Notes: generated from the letters alone by a model not told the origin. DNA of 64,000 bases from Flavihumibacter petaseus NBRC 106054 (GCF_000974785.1 NZ_BBWV01000001.1:992001-1056000), one strand, 5' to 3'; shown: positions 52,827-61,636, counted from the first letter of the stretch. Made by a program: numbers and translations.

Positions 52827-52857
52827 CAAAACTATGGAAACTTTTTTCGTAACCAAA
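52827..52857 (-). promoter_or_regulatory. Promoter of the tetR-RND efflux operon
   Basis: On the minus strand TTTG (52854-52857), a 19-nt spacer, and TAGTTTTG (52827-52834): both elements match the Bacteroidota consensus exactly. The start of transcription falls near 52820-52823, only a few bases before the tetR ATG. Confidence 0.75.
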
Positions 52858-52863
52858 GTTTCC
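52836..52863. promoter_or_regulatory. Inverted repeat, candidate TetR operator
   Basis: GGAAACTTT (52836-52844), 10-nt spacer, AAAGTTTCC (52855-52863). The two arms are perfect complements and cover the -33 element and spacer of the tetR operon promoter. The size and position are typical of a TetR-family operator. Confidence 0.65.
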
Positions 52864-53051
52864 TGTGCGTTTTTTTGTACAAACGGCTGTTTTTTTCCAT
52901 AAGTGGCTCCCTGGCTCAGTGATCTGTAACCCGCACCTGGTAAGCGTTTCACCATTGAACCACGGGACCGCATGGGAAAGCTGGCAAAATACCGGTGCCC
53001 GGTGAATACCCCCTAAATCCATCAGAAAACGGGCAGCGGTTTCCTTTTTTG

Positions 53052-53059
53052 TAGTTTTG
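53052..53059 (+). promoter_or_regulatory. -7 element directly ahead of the DUF502 gene
   Basis: TAGTTTTG, a perfect TAnnTTTG match, ends four bases before the ATG at 53064. This implies a very short or absent mRNA leader. Confidence 0.45.
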
Positions 53060-53063
53060 GTTT

Positions 53064-53711
53064 ATGGAAATGGAACCGCTGAAAAAAGATGGCTGGCGCT
53101 GGAAAAAAGTCTTTCAATATTTTTTGCAGGGCGTGCTGGTTGTTGCACCTGTAGCCATAACCGGCTACCTGATCTTCTGGTTTGTCAGTTCCATCGATAA
53201 CCTTATTCCGTTGTTTCAGGTCAAAGATGACAGTGGTCGTTTCATGACCCGGAATTATGGATTGGGCTTTGTTGTAATTATTGCAGCCCTGATTGTTATC
53301 GGATACCTCAGTTCCAATTTTATCACCAGCCGCATCTTCAGCCTTTTTGATCACTGGCTGGAAAGAGCCCCGGGGGTGAAATTCATCTATACTTCTATTA
53401 AGGATTTCTTTGAAGCCTTTGCCGGCAACAAACGGAAATTCAATAAACCTGTTGCAGTATCCCTGCACCTGGAAGATGTTTATCAGATCGGATTCATTAC
53501 TGATGAAGATGCCAGTGAATTCGGACTCCAGGGATATATCACTGTTTACGTGCCCCTCTCCTATTCCTTTGCAGGACAAACCTACCTGGTGCCGCGGCAC
53601 AGGGTCCGTCCGATCGATCATGTGAAAGCCGCCGATGCCATGAAGTATGTCGTTTCCGGCGGTGTTGCAGAACCGGAACACGAACATCACAAGAGTGGAA
53701 AGTCCGTCTAA
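53064..53711 (+). CDS. DUF502-family membrane protein
   Basis: 215 residues with two membrane helices: about 20-45 (GVLVVAPVAITGYLIFWFVSSI) and about 70-90 (GFVVIIAALIVIGYLSSNF). These are followed by a soluble domain with the conserved APGVKFIYTSIKDFFEAF and VYVPLSYSFAGQTYLVPR. This is the DUF502 family, of unknown function. In plants, related COV proteins affect trafficking. It precedes the phospholipase-like gene by 11 nt and may share its message. Confidence 0.9.
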   Translation: MEMEPLKKDGWRWKKVFQYFLQGVLVVAPVAITGYLIFWFVSSIDNLIPLFQVKDDSGRFMTRNYGLGFVVIIAALIVIGYLSSNFITSRIFSLFDHWLERAPGVKFIYTSIKDFFEAFAGNKRKFNKPVAVSLHLEDVYQIGFITDEDASEFGLQGYITVYVPLSYSFAGQTYLVPRHRVRPIDHVKAADAMKYVVSGGVAEPEHEHHKSGKSV

Positions 53712-53722
53712 AGGACGTTAGT

Positions 53723-54685
53723 ATGCGATATGTGCTGATGATGGTGATTTGCCTTGGCGGAAGCTTACCTGTATTTTCCTGGGGGTTCTTTGCGCACAGA
53801 AAGATCAATGAATACGCTGTGTACCTCCTTCCGCCGGAACTATTGATCCTGTACAAACCGTCAATGTCCTATATCAGGGAGCATGCGACGGATGCTGACA
53901 AGCGACGGTACATTCTCAAGGCCGAAGCGCCAAGACATTATATCGACCTGGATCATTACGGAAAATATCCTTTTGACAGTTTGCCGAGAAGCTGGGACAG
54001 TGCCGCCATGGTCTTTGGAGCTGACAGTCTGCAGGTTCATGGCATTTTACCGTGGCGTATTCAACAGGTATATTCCGGCCTGATAAAGGCATTCCGGGAG
54101 AAGAACCTGCCGGGAATCCTCAGGTTGTCCAGTGATCTGGGGCATTATATCGGTGATGCGCATGTGCCATTGCATACCAGCTCCAATCACAACGGCCAGA
54201 AAACCGGGCAGCATGGAATACATGGTTTCTGGGAAAGCAGGGTACCAGAACTGCTGGCAGACCAGGAGTGGGACTTTTTTATCGGCAAAGCACATTATGT
54301 AGAGAATATTTCAGATTTGACGTGGCGCATCCTCCTCGAAAGTGCTGCAGCAGTTGATTCGGTGCTGGATATGGAAAAGGCTTTATCGGCCGCTTTACCG
54401 CCCGATTCCAGGTATGCCTATGAATGGCGTTCCGGACAGGTAGTGAAGCAATATGCTGCCGGTTATTCCCGGACTTATAACAAAGTGCTCAGGGGAATGA
54501 TAGAACGAAGGATGAGGCAGGCCATACAAGCGGTAGCGGATTGCTGGTATACGGCCTGGGTAAATGCCGGACAGCCGGATCTGAGGCCCCTTGCGAAAAT
54601 GCTTCCATCGCAACCGGACAGCAGACTGGATTCATTAGCCATTTTCTGGAGAAACCGGCCTGCTTTTGGAAAAAGCTGCAATTAA
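53723..54685 (+). CDS. Zinc-dependent phospholipase C/S1-P1 nuclease-like protein, secreted
   Basis: 320 residues. After the signal peptide (VICLGGSLPVFS) the mature protein starts with Trp (WGFFAHRKINEYAVYLLP). An N-terminal Trp and a nearby His are the first zinc ligands in this superfamily. The central LSSDLGHYIGDAHVPLHTSS supplies further His and Asp ligands. EAPRHYIDLDHYGKYPF and HGIHGFWESRVPELL complete the pattern. The zinc-dependent phospholipase C and P1 nuclease families share this fold, so the true substrate (lipid or nucleic acid) is undetermined. Confidence 0.8.
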   Translation: MRYVLMMVICLGGSLPVFSWGFFAHRKINEYAVYLLPPELLILYKPSMSYIREHATDADKRRYILKAEAPRHYIDLDHYGKYPFDSLPRSWDSAAMVFGADSLQVHGILPWRIQQVYSGLIKAFREKNLPGILRLSSDLGHYIGDAHVPLHTSSNHNGQKTGQHGIHGFWESRVPELLADQEWDFFIGKAHYVENISDLTWRILLESAAAVDSVLDMEKALSAALPPDSRYAYEWRSGQVVKQYAAGYSRTYNKVLRGMIERRMRQAIQAVADCWYTAWVNAGQPDLRPLAKMLPSQPDSRLDSLAIFWRNRPAFGKSCN

Positions 54686-54742
54686 CGGCCGGGGCATTTG
54701 ACAAATTTTAAGGAAATTGCAGCCTCACTAAAGTTTAACTCA

Positions 54743-55810
54743 GTGATACACAATTTTAATGCAGGACCATCCATCCTGCCCCGGGAAGTATTTCAGCAGG
54801 CCAGTGAAGCCATTCTTGATTTCAACAATATGGGATTATCCATTCTTGAAATCGGGCACCGTACGGATGCCTTTCAGTCTGTAATGGATGAAGCACAGTC
54901 GTTGCTGAAAGAACTGATGCAGCTGAACGACAGCAAGAAAGTATTGTTTCTTCACGGGGGAGCGTCTACACAGTTCTTCCAGGTGCCTATGAATCTCCTG
55001 GATGACAATGCTACCGGCGCCTACCTGGACTGTGGTACATGGGGCATCAAGGCGATCAAAGAAGCAAAGCTTTTTGGAAACGTAAATGTTGTGGCCAGTT
55101 CAAAAGACCGGAACTATTCGTATATCCCCAGGCAGTATACAATACCGGATGATGCCGCCTATTTTCACTATACTACCAATAATACCATTGAAGGCACGCA
55201 GGTTGCCGGCATTCCGGATACGCATGTTCCCCTTGTTGCAGATATGAGCAGCGATATACTGAGTGAAGAAATGGACTTCAACCGCTTCAGCCTGATATAT
55301 GCCGGCGCACAAAAGAATATCGGTGCGGCCGGGGTGAACATTGTAGTGGTTGACGAAGCAATACTCGGCAAGGTAAACCGCAAACTGCCCACGATGATGG
55401 ATTACCGGGAACACATCAAAAATGGTTCCATGCTGAATACCCCACCCGTCTTTGCGGTATACGTGTGCATGCTCACGCTTCGTTGGCTGAAAAAGCAGGG
55501 TGGTGTAGCCGGCATTCAGAAAATTAATGATCAGAAAGCCGGGTTGTTATACAGCACCCTGGAAAGCCTGCCAATGTTTCGCCTGCCCGTGCCTATAGAA
55601 GACAGGAGCAAAATGAACGTTGTGTTCACGATGCCCGATGTGGAAACGGAAAAGGAATTTTTGTCTGTTTGCAAATCCAATGGCATGTATGGTGTGAAAG
55701 GACACCGTTCTGTCGGAGGATTCAGAATAAGTCTCTACAACGCGCTTCCGCTTTCCAGCGTAGAAGCTATTACTGATCTGATAAAAGATTTTGCTCAAAA
55801 GAAAGGATAA
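54743..55810 (+). CDS. serC: Phosphoserine aminotransferase
   Basis: Converts 3-phosphohydroxypyruvate to phosphoserine with glutamate, using PLP. From the GTG at 54743 the product is 355 residues, and the family start (VIHNFNAGPSILP) coincides with it. An in-frame TTG at 54698 would add 15 residues without family match. Markers are GLSILEIGHRT, FLHGGASTQFFQVPMNLL and YAGAQKNIGAAG, in which the lysine binds PLP. GHRSVGGFRISLYNAL near the end contacts the phosphate. DUF1015 follows after 6 nt. serA is not present in this window, although it often lies next to serC. Confidence 0.95.
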   Translation: MIHNFNAGPSILPREVFQQASEAILDFNNMGLSILEIGHRTDAFQSVMDEAQSLLKELMQLNDSKKVLFLHGGASTQFFQVPMNLLDDNATGAYLDCGTWGIKAIKEAKLFGNVNVVASSKDRNYSYIPRQYTIPDDAAYFHYTTNNTIEGTQVAGIPDTHVPLVADMSSDILSEEMDFNRFSLIYAGAQKNIGAAGVNIVVVDEAILGKVNRKLPTMMDYREHIKNGSMLNTPPVFAVYVCMLTLRWLKKQGGVAGIQKINDQKAGLLYSTLESLPMFRLPVPIEDRSKMNVVFTMPDVETEKEFLSVCKSNGMYGVKGHRSVGGFRISLYNALPLSSVEAITDLIKDFAQKKG

Positions 55811-55816
55811 CTCACT

Positions 55817-57046
55817 ATGGCAAACATTTTACCATTTGCAGCATTAAGGCCTGCGCCGGGAAAAGCCGAGGCAGTTGCAGCACCTCCTTACGATGTATTG
55901 AACTCTGCCGAAGCTGCTGTAGCAGTGCAGGGTAATCCGGATAGTTTTCTGCACGTGACCAAATCAGAAATCGACCTCCCCGGAATTGCTGATATCCATA
56001 GTACGCCGGTATATGAAAAAGCGAAGGAGAACCTTGAGGCATTTATCCGGAAAGGGGTACTGTTCCGCGAGGACAAGCCATGTTATTATGTGTATGAACT
56101 AACCATGAACGGGAGATCACAAACGGGCCTTGTAGCGGTGAGCAGTGTTGAAGATTATGAAAACGGTATTATCAAGAAACACGAATTTACCAGGCCTGAA
56201 AAGGAGAATGACCGGATCAACCATATCCGCATTTCCGGTGCACAGACCGGGAATGTTTTCCTCGCCTACCGCGATGTTCCCGAAATCGATACGCTGATCG
56301 ATGCCGCCAAACAACAGACCCCGTTGTATGACTTTGTGGCCCCAGACGGTATCAGTCACCGGGTTTGGGTAGTAAATGACCCTGCCAAGGTCACACAGAT
56401 CACAACGCTTTTTGACACAAAGGTGCCACATACCTATATAGCTGATGGTCACCACCGGGCAGCATCCGCCGCGAAAGTGCGCCGGGGCCTGGATAAGGGT
56501 TACCACCAGCATGCTGATTATTTTCTGACCACCCTGTTTCCGGCCGGTCAGCTTTATATAATGGACTATAACCGCGTTGTAAAGGACCTGAATGGCCTGT
56601 CGGCGGAAGATTTCCTGCGCTCCCTTTATGATGACTTTGACGTGGAAAAAATGCCATCAGCATTTTCACCCACCCGCCTACACGAATTCGGGTTGTACCT
56701 GGGCGGGCAATGGTACAAACTGACTACCAAGGAAGGCCGCCATAATAGTGACCCCATCGGCATACTGGATGTGACCATCCTTTCTGAGCTCGTGCTGGAT
56801 AAGATCCTTGGCATTTCGGACCAGCGGACAGACAAAAGAATTGATTTCGTTGGTGGTATCAGGGGATTGAAGGAACTGGAAAGAAGGGTGGATAACGGAG
56901 AAATGGCTGTTGCTTTCAGTCTTCATCCGGTAACAATCGAACAATTGTTCGATATTGCCGACAGTGGGAACATAATGCCACCCAAAAGCACCTGGTTTGA
57001 ACCAAAGCTAAGGGATGGTTTGCTGACCCATCTCATTTATTCATGA
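55817..57046 (+). CDS. DUF1015-family protein
   Basis: 409 residues with family markers FAALRPAPGKAEAVAAPPYDV at the N-terminus, HEFTRPEKENDRINHIR, and the DGHHRAASA motif near 205, which resembles a metal- or phosphate-binding site. The family is cytosolic and often encoded beside serine-synthesis genes. It was proposed to act in serine or sugar metabolism, but I cannot verify a reaction. Its stop overlaps the start of the next gene (ATGA), so it is part of serC-DUF1015-TPR. Confidence 0.9.
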   Translation: MANILPFAALRPAPGKAEAVAAPPYDVLNSAEAAVAVQGNPDSFLHVTKSEIDLPGIADIHSTPVYEKAKENLEAFIRKGVLFREDKPCYYVYELTMNGRSQTGLVAVSSVEDYENGIIKKHEFTRPEKENDRINHIRISGAQTGNVFLAYRDVPEIDTLIDAAKQQTPLYDFVAPDGISHRVWVVNDPAKVTQITTLFDTKVPHTYIADGHHRAASAAKVRRGLDKGYHQHADYFLTTLFPAGQLYIMDYNRVVKDLNGLSAEDFLRSLYDDFDVEKMPSAFSPTRLHEFGLYLGGQWYKLTTKEGRHNSDPIGILDVTILSELVLDKILGISDQRTDKRIDFVGGIRGLKELERRVDNGEMAVAFSLHPVTIEQLFDIADSGNIMPPKSTWFEPKLRDGLLTHLIYS

Positions 57047-58065
57047 AAGCATATCGCATGAACCGCGGTTATATGTTTGCCTTTCTGCTGATGTTCAGCC
57101 AGAGCGTGATCGGACAGACTGACTCGACCTCCCTTCGCGCACAGGCAAAGAACTATATGCAGCAAGGTGATTATCCCAATGCTACGCTGGTGCTTAAAAA
57201 AGCGCTGACGCAGTCACCAGGAGATGCAGATCTTCAAAATGACCTGCTTTTCAATTATTACCTGGCTGCTGACTATAGCCATGCAGTTGAATATGGAAAA
57301 GAGCTGACAGATAAACAGGGTGCCGATATCAGAAGTTTCCAGTTGCTGGGCATGACATACCGTGCCATTGAAGAATTGAAGGAATGTGAACGGCTGTACA
57401 GGAACGGGATCAAGTCCTTTCCCAATAGTGGTGTGTTGTATAATGAATATGGAGAACTGCTCCTCAATCAGAAAAAGCCCAGGGATGCCATACAGCAATG
57501 GGAAAAAGGAATACAGGTCGACCCGAATTATTCAGGGAACTATTACAATGCCACTAAATTCTACAATGCCAGTGCGGATAAGATATGGGCACTGATCTAT
57601 GGGGAGATCTTTGTAAACATCGAAAGTTATAGCCGGAGAACCCCTGAGATCAAGGATGTCCTCCTGGATGCCTACAAGAAATACTATGTTCATGAGGGAG
57701 AACTGAAAGCGCCAAATCCCAACAATGCCTTTGAGCAATCCTTCGCCGGACTTCTGAACAAGCATGCGGCGGTGGTGGGTACCGGTGTTACGGCATCCTC
57801 CCTTACCATGCTGCGTACGAAGATCCTGCTTGACTGGTTCGAAAAGGAACCGGTGAAATATCCTTTCCGCCTTTTCGACTATCAGCGACAGCTCCTGAAA
57901 GACGGGTTATTTGATGCTTATAATCAATGGATCTTCGGCGCGGCGCAGGATCTCCCGGCATTTCAGCGATGGACACAGGCCAACCAGGCCGCCTATGACT
58001 CCTTTCTTGCCTTTCAGAAAGGCAGGATATTTAAAGTACCTCCTGGCCAGCAATACAGGTTTTAA
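57043..58065 (+). CDS. Exported tetratricopeptide repeat protein
   Basis: 340 residues. The signal peptide is MNRGYMFAFLLMFSQSVIGQ; the frame starts five codons earlier at an ATG overlapping the previous stop, and either ATG works. TPR-like pairs appear at about 30-190 (AKNYMQQGDYPNATLVLKKAL; NGIKSFPNSGVLYNEYGELLL; DAIQQWEKGIQVDPNYSGNYY). The C-terminal half is helical without recognised repeats. It is a likely periplasmic scaffold protein with no visible enzymatic motif. It is the last gene of the serC group before a 136-nt gap. Confidence 0.83.
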   Translation: MKAYRMNRGYMFAFLLMFSQSVIGQTDSTSLRAQAKNYMQQGDYPNATLVLKKALTQSPGDADLQNDLLFNYYLAADYSHAVEYGKELTDKQGADIRSFQLLGMTYRAIEELKECERLYRNGIKSFPNSGVLYNEYGELLLNQKKPRDAIQQWEKGIQVDPNYSGNYYNATKFYNASADKIWALIYGEIFVNIESYSRRTPEIKDVLLDAYKKYYVHEGELKAPNPNNAFEQSFAGLLNKHAAVVGTGVTASSLTMLRTKILLDWFEKEPVKYPFRLFDYQRQLLKDGLFDAYNQWIFGAAQDLPAFQRWTQANQAAYDSFLAFQKGRIFKVPPGQQYRF

Positions 58066-58169
58066 TGTAAGTAATTGATTATTAATATGTGCTATTCCGG
58101 AAAGGGAAGCATGCAAACGAATGTGGAAAACAATAACAATGTTTAAACACTAGTTAACCAAATCTGTAG

Positions 58170-58177
58170 TATATTTG
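58170..58177 (+). promoter_or_regulatory. -7 element upstream of the YceI-like gene
   Basis: TATATTTG, a perfect TAnnTTTG match. A start of transcription near 58181-58184 leaves a 20-nt leader to the ATG at 58202 and makes the ATGs at 58181 and 58187 unlikely starts. Confidence 0.5.
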
Positions 58178-58201
58178 TATATGCAAATGAAAAAATATAC
58201 C

Positions 58202-58846
58202 ATGAAAAAAGCATTCATCGCCGCCGCTGCACTCGCTGTATTCGCAGTGGCTTGTAACAATGGCGCTACTTCTGAACAGGCTGCTACAACCGAAAAACAA
58301 ACTGCCGCAGAAGCAACCGGCCAAAACTTTAACATTGACACCACCGCCAGCCTGGTGGAATGGGCTGGTACTAAACCTATCGGTACCCATACCGGCACTT
58401 TCCATCTCTCCACAGGCAACTTCAGCGTGGAAAACGGACAGCTCAAAGCCGGATCTTTTACCATAGATATCAATTCCCTGAATAACCTTGATATGAAAGC
58501 CGGTGAAGGAAAAGAAAAACTGGAAGGTCACCTGAAAAGTGCCGACTTTTTTGACGCAACCAAGTACCCTACCGCAAAATTCGAGATCACCAGTGTAGAA
58601 CCCCTGGCCAATGATTCTGCTGCCACACACCAGATCAGTGGAAATCTGACCCTGAAAGACAGCACCAAGAACGTAACATTCCCAGCCAAAGTAGTGGTTG
58701 CAGAAAATGGTGTAAAAGCTACCGCCAAATTCAGCATAGACCGTACCCAATGGGGACTGTTCTACGGCAATGACAAAAGCCTTGGCGACAAATTTATCCG
58801 TCCCGAGGTGGATATCACCCTGAACATTGCCGCCAACAAATTGTAA
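58202..58846 (+). CDS. YceI-family lipoprotein
   Basis: 214 residues from the ATG at 58202. The lipoprotein signal KKAFIAAAALAVFAVAC is ideal. The YceI lipocalin-like domain follows: FNIDTTASLVEWAGTKPIGTHTG, GSFTIDINSLNNLDMKAGEGKEKL, SADFFDATKYPTAKFEITSV and GVKATAKFSIDRTQWGLFYGN. Members bind polyisoprenoid-like or other hydrophobic ligands in the periplasm. The Thr/Gln/Glu-rich linker after the cysteine lets the domain extend from the membrane. A terminator at 58880-58906 ends the transcript. Confidence 0.92.
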   Translation: MKKAFIAAAALAVFAVACNNGATSEQAATTEKQTAAEATGQNFNIDTTASLVEWAGTKPIGTHTGTFHLSTGNFSVENGQLKAGSFTIDINSLNNLDMKAGEGKEKLEGHLKSADFFDATKYPTAKFEITSVEPLANDSAATHQISGNLTLKDSTKNVTFPAKVVVAENGVKATAKFSIDRTQWGLFYGNDKSLGDKFIRPEVDITLNIAANKL

Positions 58847-58879
58847 GGCGCTTTTTTCAGTGCAATGTGAAGTAGGATA

Positions 58880-58906
58880 ACCGGTGGCGTTTGCTGCCGG
58901 TTTTTT
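58880..58906 (+). terminator. Terminator after the YceI-like gene
   Basis: ACCGGTGGC pairs with GCTGCCGGT (two wobble pairs) around a GTTT loop, followed by six T. Confidence 0.75.
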
Positions 58907-58907
58907 A

Positions 58908-58936
58908 TTGGATATCTGTCCTGATGCCTATATTTG
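58908..58936 (+). promoter_or_regulatory. Promoter of the acyl-CoA ligase gene
   Basis: TTG at 58908-58910, an 18-nt spacer, then TATATTTG at 58929-58936, a perfect -7 match. The leader to the ATG at 58971 would be about 28 nt. Confidence 0.6.
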
Positions 58937-58970
58937 AACGGATAACCAACCGCTCACAGATCGATTGCAT

Positions 58971-60761
58971 ATGGACCAGCCGAGAAGACTTTTTGATTGC
59001 CTGCCCCTGCTTCTGCAACAACAACCTGAATTATCCCTGTTTTCAGCTAAAGAAAATGGCGTTTGGGTGTCATATTCTGTCAGGCAGGTAGCCGACCTGG
59101 TTGACAAGTTCAGCGCCGGCCTCCTGGAACTGGGAGTATCTGCAGGAGACATGCAGCCCGAAAACCGGGACAAGATAGCAGTGATGGGTAAAAACCGCCC
59201 TGAATGGATGATGCTCGATCTTGCCGTTCAACAGATTGGCGCCATCCTCACCCCGGTTTATCCCACAATCAATGTTAAAGAACTGGCATTTGTATTAAAC
59301 GATGCAAAGGTCAAAGCCATATTTGTGAATGATGCCGACCTGTTTGAAAAGGTAAAGGCCGTTCAGCCGGAAGTTCCCAGTCTTCAGCTGGTCTACAGCT
59401 TTGACGAAGTTGCCGGCATACCTTGCTGGAAAGAAATTCTTCATAAAAGTTCAACTGCCGCTATTTCAAAAATTGCCGCTATCGCTGGCAAAATAGCTTA
59501 TGAAGATCTCGCTACCATTATTTATACATCCGGAACAACAGGCAACCCAAAAGGGGTAATGCTGTCACACAAAAATATCCTCAGCAATGTGATGGACAGC
59601 ATTGATTGTGCCTTTAATGATATTGGTGTAAAAGGTCAGCGGGCACTCAGCTTTCTGCCGTTGAACCACATTTTCGAAAGAATGGTTACCTACATCTACC
59701 TTTTTTCGGGAACATCAATCTACTATGCTGAAAGCCTGGATACCATCGGGGAAAACCTGAAGGAAGTTCAGCCTACCCTTTTCACAACGGTTCCCCGCCT
59801 GCTGGAAAAGGTATACGAGAGGATAATGAGTAAGGGGCAGGAACTCACCGGCATCAAGAAAAAACTATTCTATTGGGCACATGACCTTGCAGACAGGTTT
59901 GAGCTGCATGGTAAGAACGGCCCATGGTACGCTTTGCAGCTTAGCATCGCCAACAAAATCATATTCAGCAAATGGCGCGAAGGCCTGGGCGGCAATGTAA
60001 AGGCGATCGTAACAGGAGGTGCGGCATGCCAGGTGAAACTGATCCGGATATTTACCGCTGCCAGGATTCCTATCCTGGAGGGATATGGCCTTACAGAAAC
60101 TTCTCCCGTAATAGCGGTAAACCGGTATCCGGAATCAGGCAGGAAATTTGGCAGTGTGGGGCCACTCATCAGCCAGGTGTCCGTCAGAATCGCCGAAGAT
60201 GGTGAGATTCTCTGCAAGGGCGATAATGTAATGATGGGGTACTACAAACACCCGGAAATGACGGCTGAAGTGCTTAAAGACGGATGGTTCAGTACAGGTG
60301 ATATCGGCATGCTGGATGAAGGCAAATTCCTGAAGATTACGGATCGCAAAAAGGAAATGTTCAAAACCAGTGGCGGAAAATATGTTGCACCGCTTCCCAT
60401 TGAAAACAAACTGAAAGAATCCATGTTTGTGGAGCAGCTGATCGTAATCGGTGCGGAAAGAAAATTCGTAGGCGCGCTCATCGTTCCATCCTTCAGTAAC
60501 CTTAAAGAATGGTGCCGCAAGCATGGAATTTCCTATACGGAAAATGCTGAAATGATCCATCATCCGAAAGTGATCGGGTTATACAAAGACCTGGTGGAAT
60601 CCTTCAACCAGTATTTTAATCACGTTGAACAGATCAAACGGTTTGAATTATTATCAACCGACTGGGGTATCGATACGGGTGAACTTACACCGAAACTGAG
60701 TCTAAAGCGAAAAGTGATCATGGAGAAATATAAGGAAGCTATTGACCGGATCTATCACTAG
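58971..60761 (+). CDS. Long-chain fatty acid--CoA ligase (AMP-dependent synthetase)
   Basis: 596 residues from the ATG at 58971 (TTG at 58965 rejected). The ATP/AMP-binding P-loop is TIIYTSGTTGNPKGVMLSHKN near 183, the second motif YGLTETSPVI near 368, and the hinge and C-terminal lobe begin at STGDIGMLDEGKFLKITDRKKEMFKTSGGKYV. The catalytic lysine lies close to the C-terminus (GELTPKLSLKRKVI). It activates fatty acids to acyl-CoA for degradation or lipid synthesis. Length and motifs fit the FadD15-like group common in Bacteroidota. Confidence 0.94.
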   Translation: MDQPRRLFDCLPLLLQQQPELSLFSAKENGVWVSYSVRQVADLVDKFSAGLLELGVSAGDMQPENRDKIAVMGKNRPEWMMLDLAVQQIGAILTPVYPTINVKELAFVLNDAKVKAIFVNDADLFEKVKAVQPEVPSLQLVYSFDEVAGIPCWKEILHKSSTAAISKIAAIAGKIAYEDLATIIYTSGTTGNPKGVMLSHKNILSNVMDSIDCAFNDIGVKGQRALSFLPLNHIFERMVTYIYLFSGTSIYYAESLDTIGENLKEVQPTLFTTVPRLLEKVYERIMSKGQELTGIKKKLFYWAHDLADRFELHGKNGPWYALQLSIANKIIFSKWREGLGGNVKAIVTGGAACQVKLIRIFTAARIPILEGYGLTETSPVIAVNRYPESGRKFGSVGPLISQVSVRIAEDGEILCKGDNVMMGYYKHPEMTAEVLKDGWFSTGDIGMLDEGKFLKITDRKKEMFKTSGGKYVAPLPIENKLKESMFVEQLIVIGAERKFVGALIVPSFSNLKEWCRKHGISYTENAEMIHHPKVIGLYKDLVESFNQYFNHVEQIKRFELLSTDWGIDTGELTPKLSLKRKVIMEKYKEAIDRIYH

Positions 60762-60767
60762 TTTACC

Positions 60768-61616
60768 TCAGCTTTTACGGATTCCCTGTTCAGAAATCGT
60801 GATCAGCTTCTGCCTGAACAGGTTTCCGATGGCCATTTTGAAAGTTTTCTTACTCATCCCGAAAACATTATAAATGTCTTCAGGATCGGACTTGTCGTGG
60901 TAAGGCAGGAAACCACCCTGCTGATCAAGCATTTCGAGTATCCTGCCGGCTTCCCCTCCTATCCGGTCATATCCCTGCCGGTCAAGTACCAGGTCAATCT
61001 TGTTTTCCGGCCGGATCGTCTTGATATATCCCTGCATCCGGTCGCCCACCTGGATATTGCGGAAAATATCAGAAAAATGAAGCACACCGGTATGCTGGCT
61101 GTTGATGATCAGTACATAACCGATATCGGTTCTCCTGTAAACAATAAGATCTACCGGGTCCTTTTCCTGAACAGTCAGCGTTTCATTTTGCAGAAATGAT
61201 TCAATTTTTTCAGTTGCCGCCACTCTTCCTGTCTGTTCGTCAATATAGATTTTGACGATATAAACGCCGCCGGCACGCATGGGCAATAGCTGCTTTGAAC
61301 GCGGCACAAAAATGTCTTTCATCAGGCCCCAGTCAAGGAACGCTCCCTGGGGGGTAACTGATACGGCCTTAAGCGGTACTATATCTCCGACCTTACCCAT
61401 CGGCCGTTGGGTAGTAGCGATCAGGCGGTCTTCTGAATCATGGTAGACAAATACCTCCAACTCATCCCCCACGCGTACATTGTCAGGCACAAAACGTTTT
61501 GGCAACAAAATTCCCGTTGCCCCATCATCGAGGTATAAACCTATTCCCGTTTCGCGGACAACCTTTAACTGGTTAAAGTCACCCACTTTGATAGCCGGTT
61601 CAGCAGTATGCTCCAT
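60768..61616 (-). CDS. S1-like RNA-binding protein, CvfB family
   Basis: 282 residues from the ATG at 61614-61616. The frame is open to a TTG at 61652, but that lies upstream of the -7 element. It has the CvfB layout: three to four S1-like OB domains (LKVVRETGIGLYLDDGATGILLP; LKAVSVTPQGAFLDWGLMKDIFVP; DLIVYRRTDIGYVLIINSQHTGVLHFSDIF) and a C-terminal winged helix (DPEDIYNVFGMSKKTFKMAIGNLF). It probably binds RNA. In Staphylococcus it affects virulence gene expression, and its role here is unknown. purU is divergent with interleaved promoters. Confidence 0.9.
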   Translation of the reverse strand: MEHTAEPAIKVGDFNQLKVVRETGIGLYLDDGATGILLPKRFVPDNVRVGDELEVFVYHDSEDRLIATTQRPMGKVGDIVPLKAVSVTPQGAFLDWGLMKDIFVPRSKQLLPMRAGGVYIVKIYIDEQTGRVAATEKIESFLQNETLTVQEKDPVDLIVYRRTDIGYVLIINSQHTGVLHFSDIFRNIQVGDRMQGYIKTIRPENKIDLVLDRQGYDRIGGEAGRILEMLDQQGGFLPYHDKSDPEDIYNVFGMSKKTFKMAIGNLFRQKLITISEQGIRKS

Positions 61617-61620
61617 ACGG

Positions 61621-61628
61621 TAAAGGTA
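61621..61628 (-). promoter_or_regulatory. -7 element of the cvfB gene
   Basis: TACCTTTA on the minus strand (one mismatch from TAnnTTTG) ends four bases before the ATG. A TTG lies 21 nt further upstream as a possible -33 element. Confidence 0.4.
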
Positions 61629-61636
61629 ATGTATCT

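Noticed and set aside
52818-52973. N-terminal extension of the TetR frame by 52 codons
   Set aside because: It lies upstream of the predicted transcription start and covers the promoter and operator. The TetR family starts at the ATG at 52815-52817.
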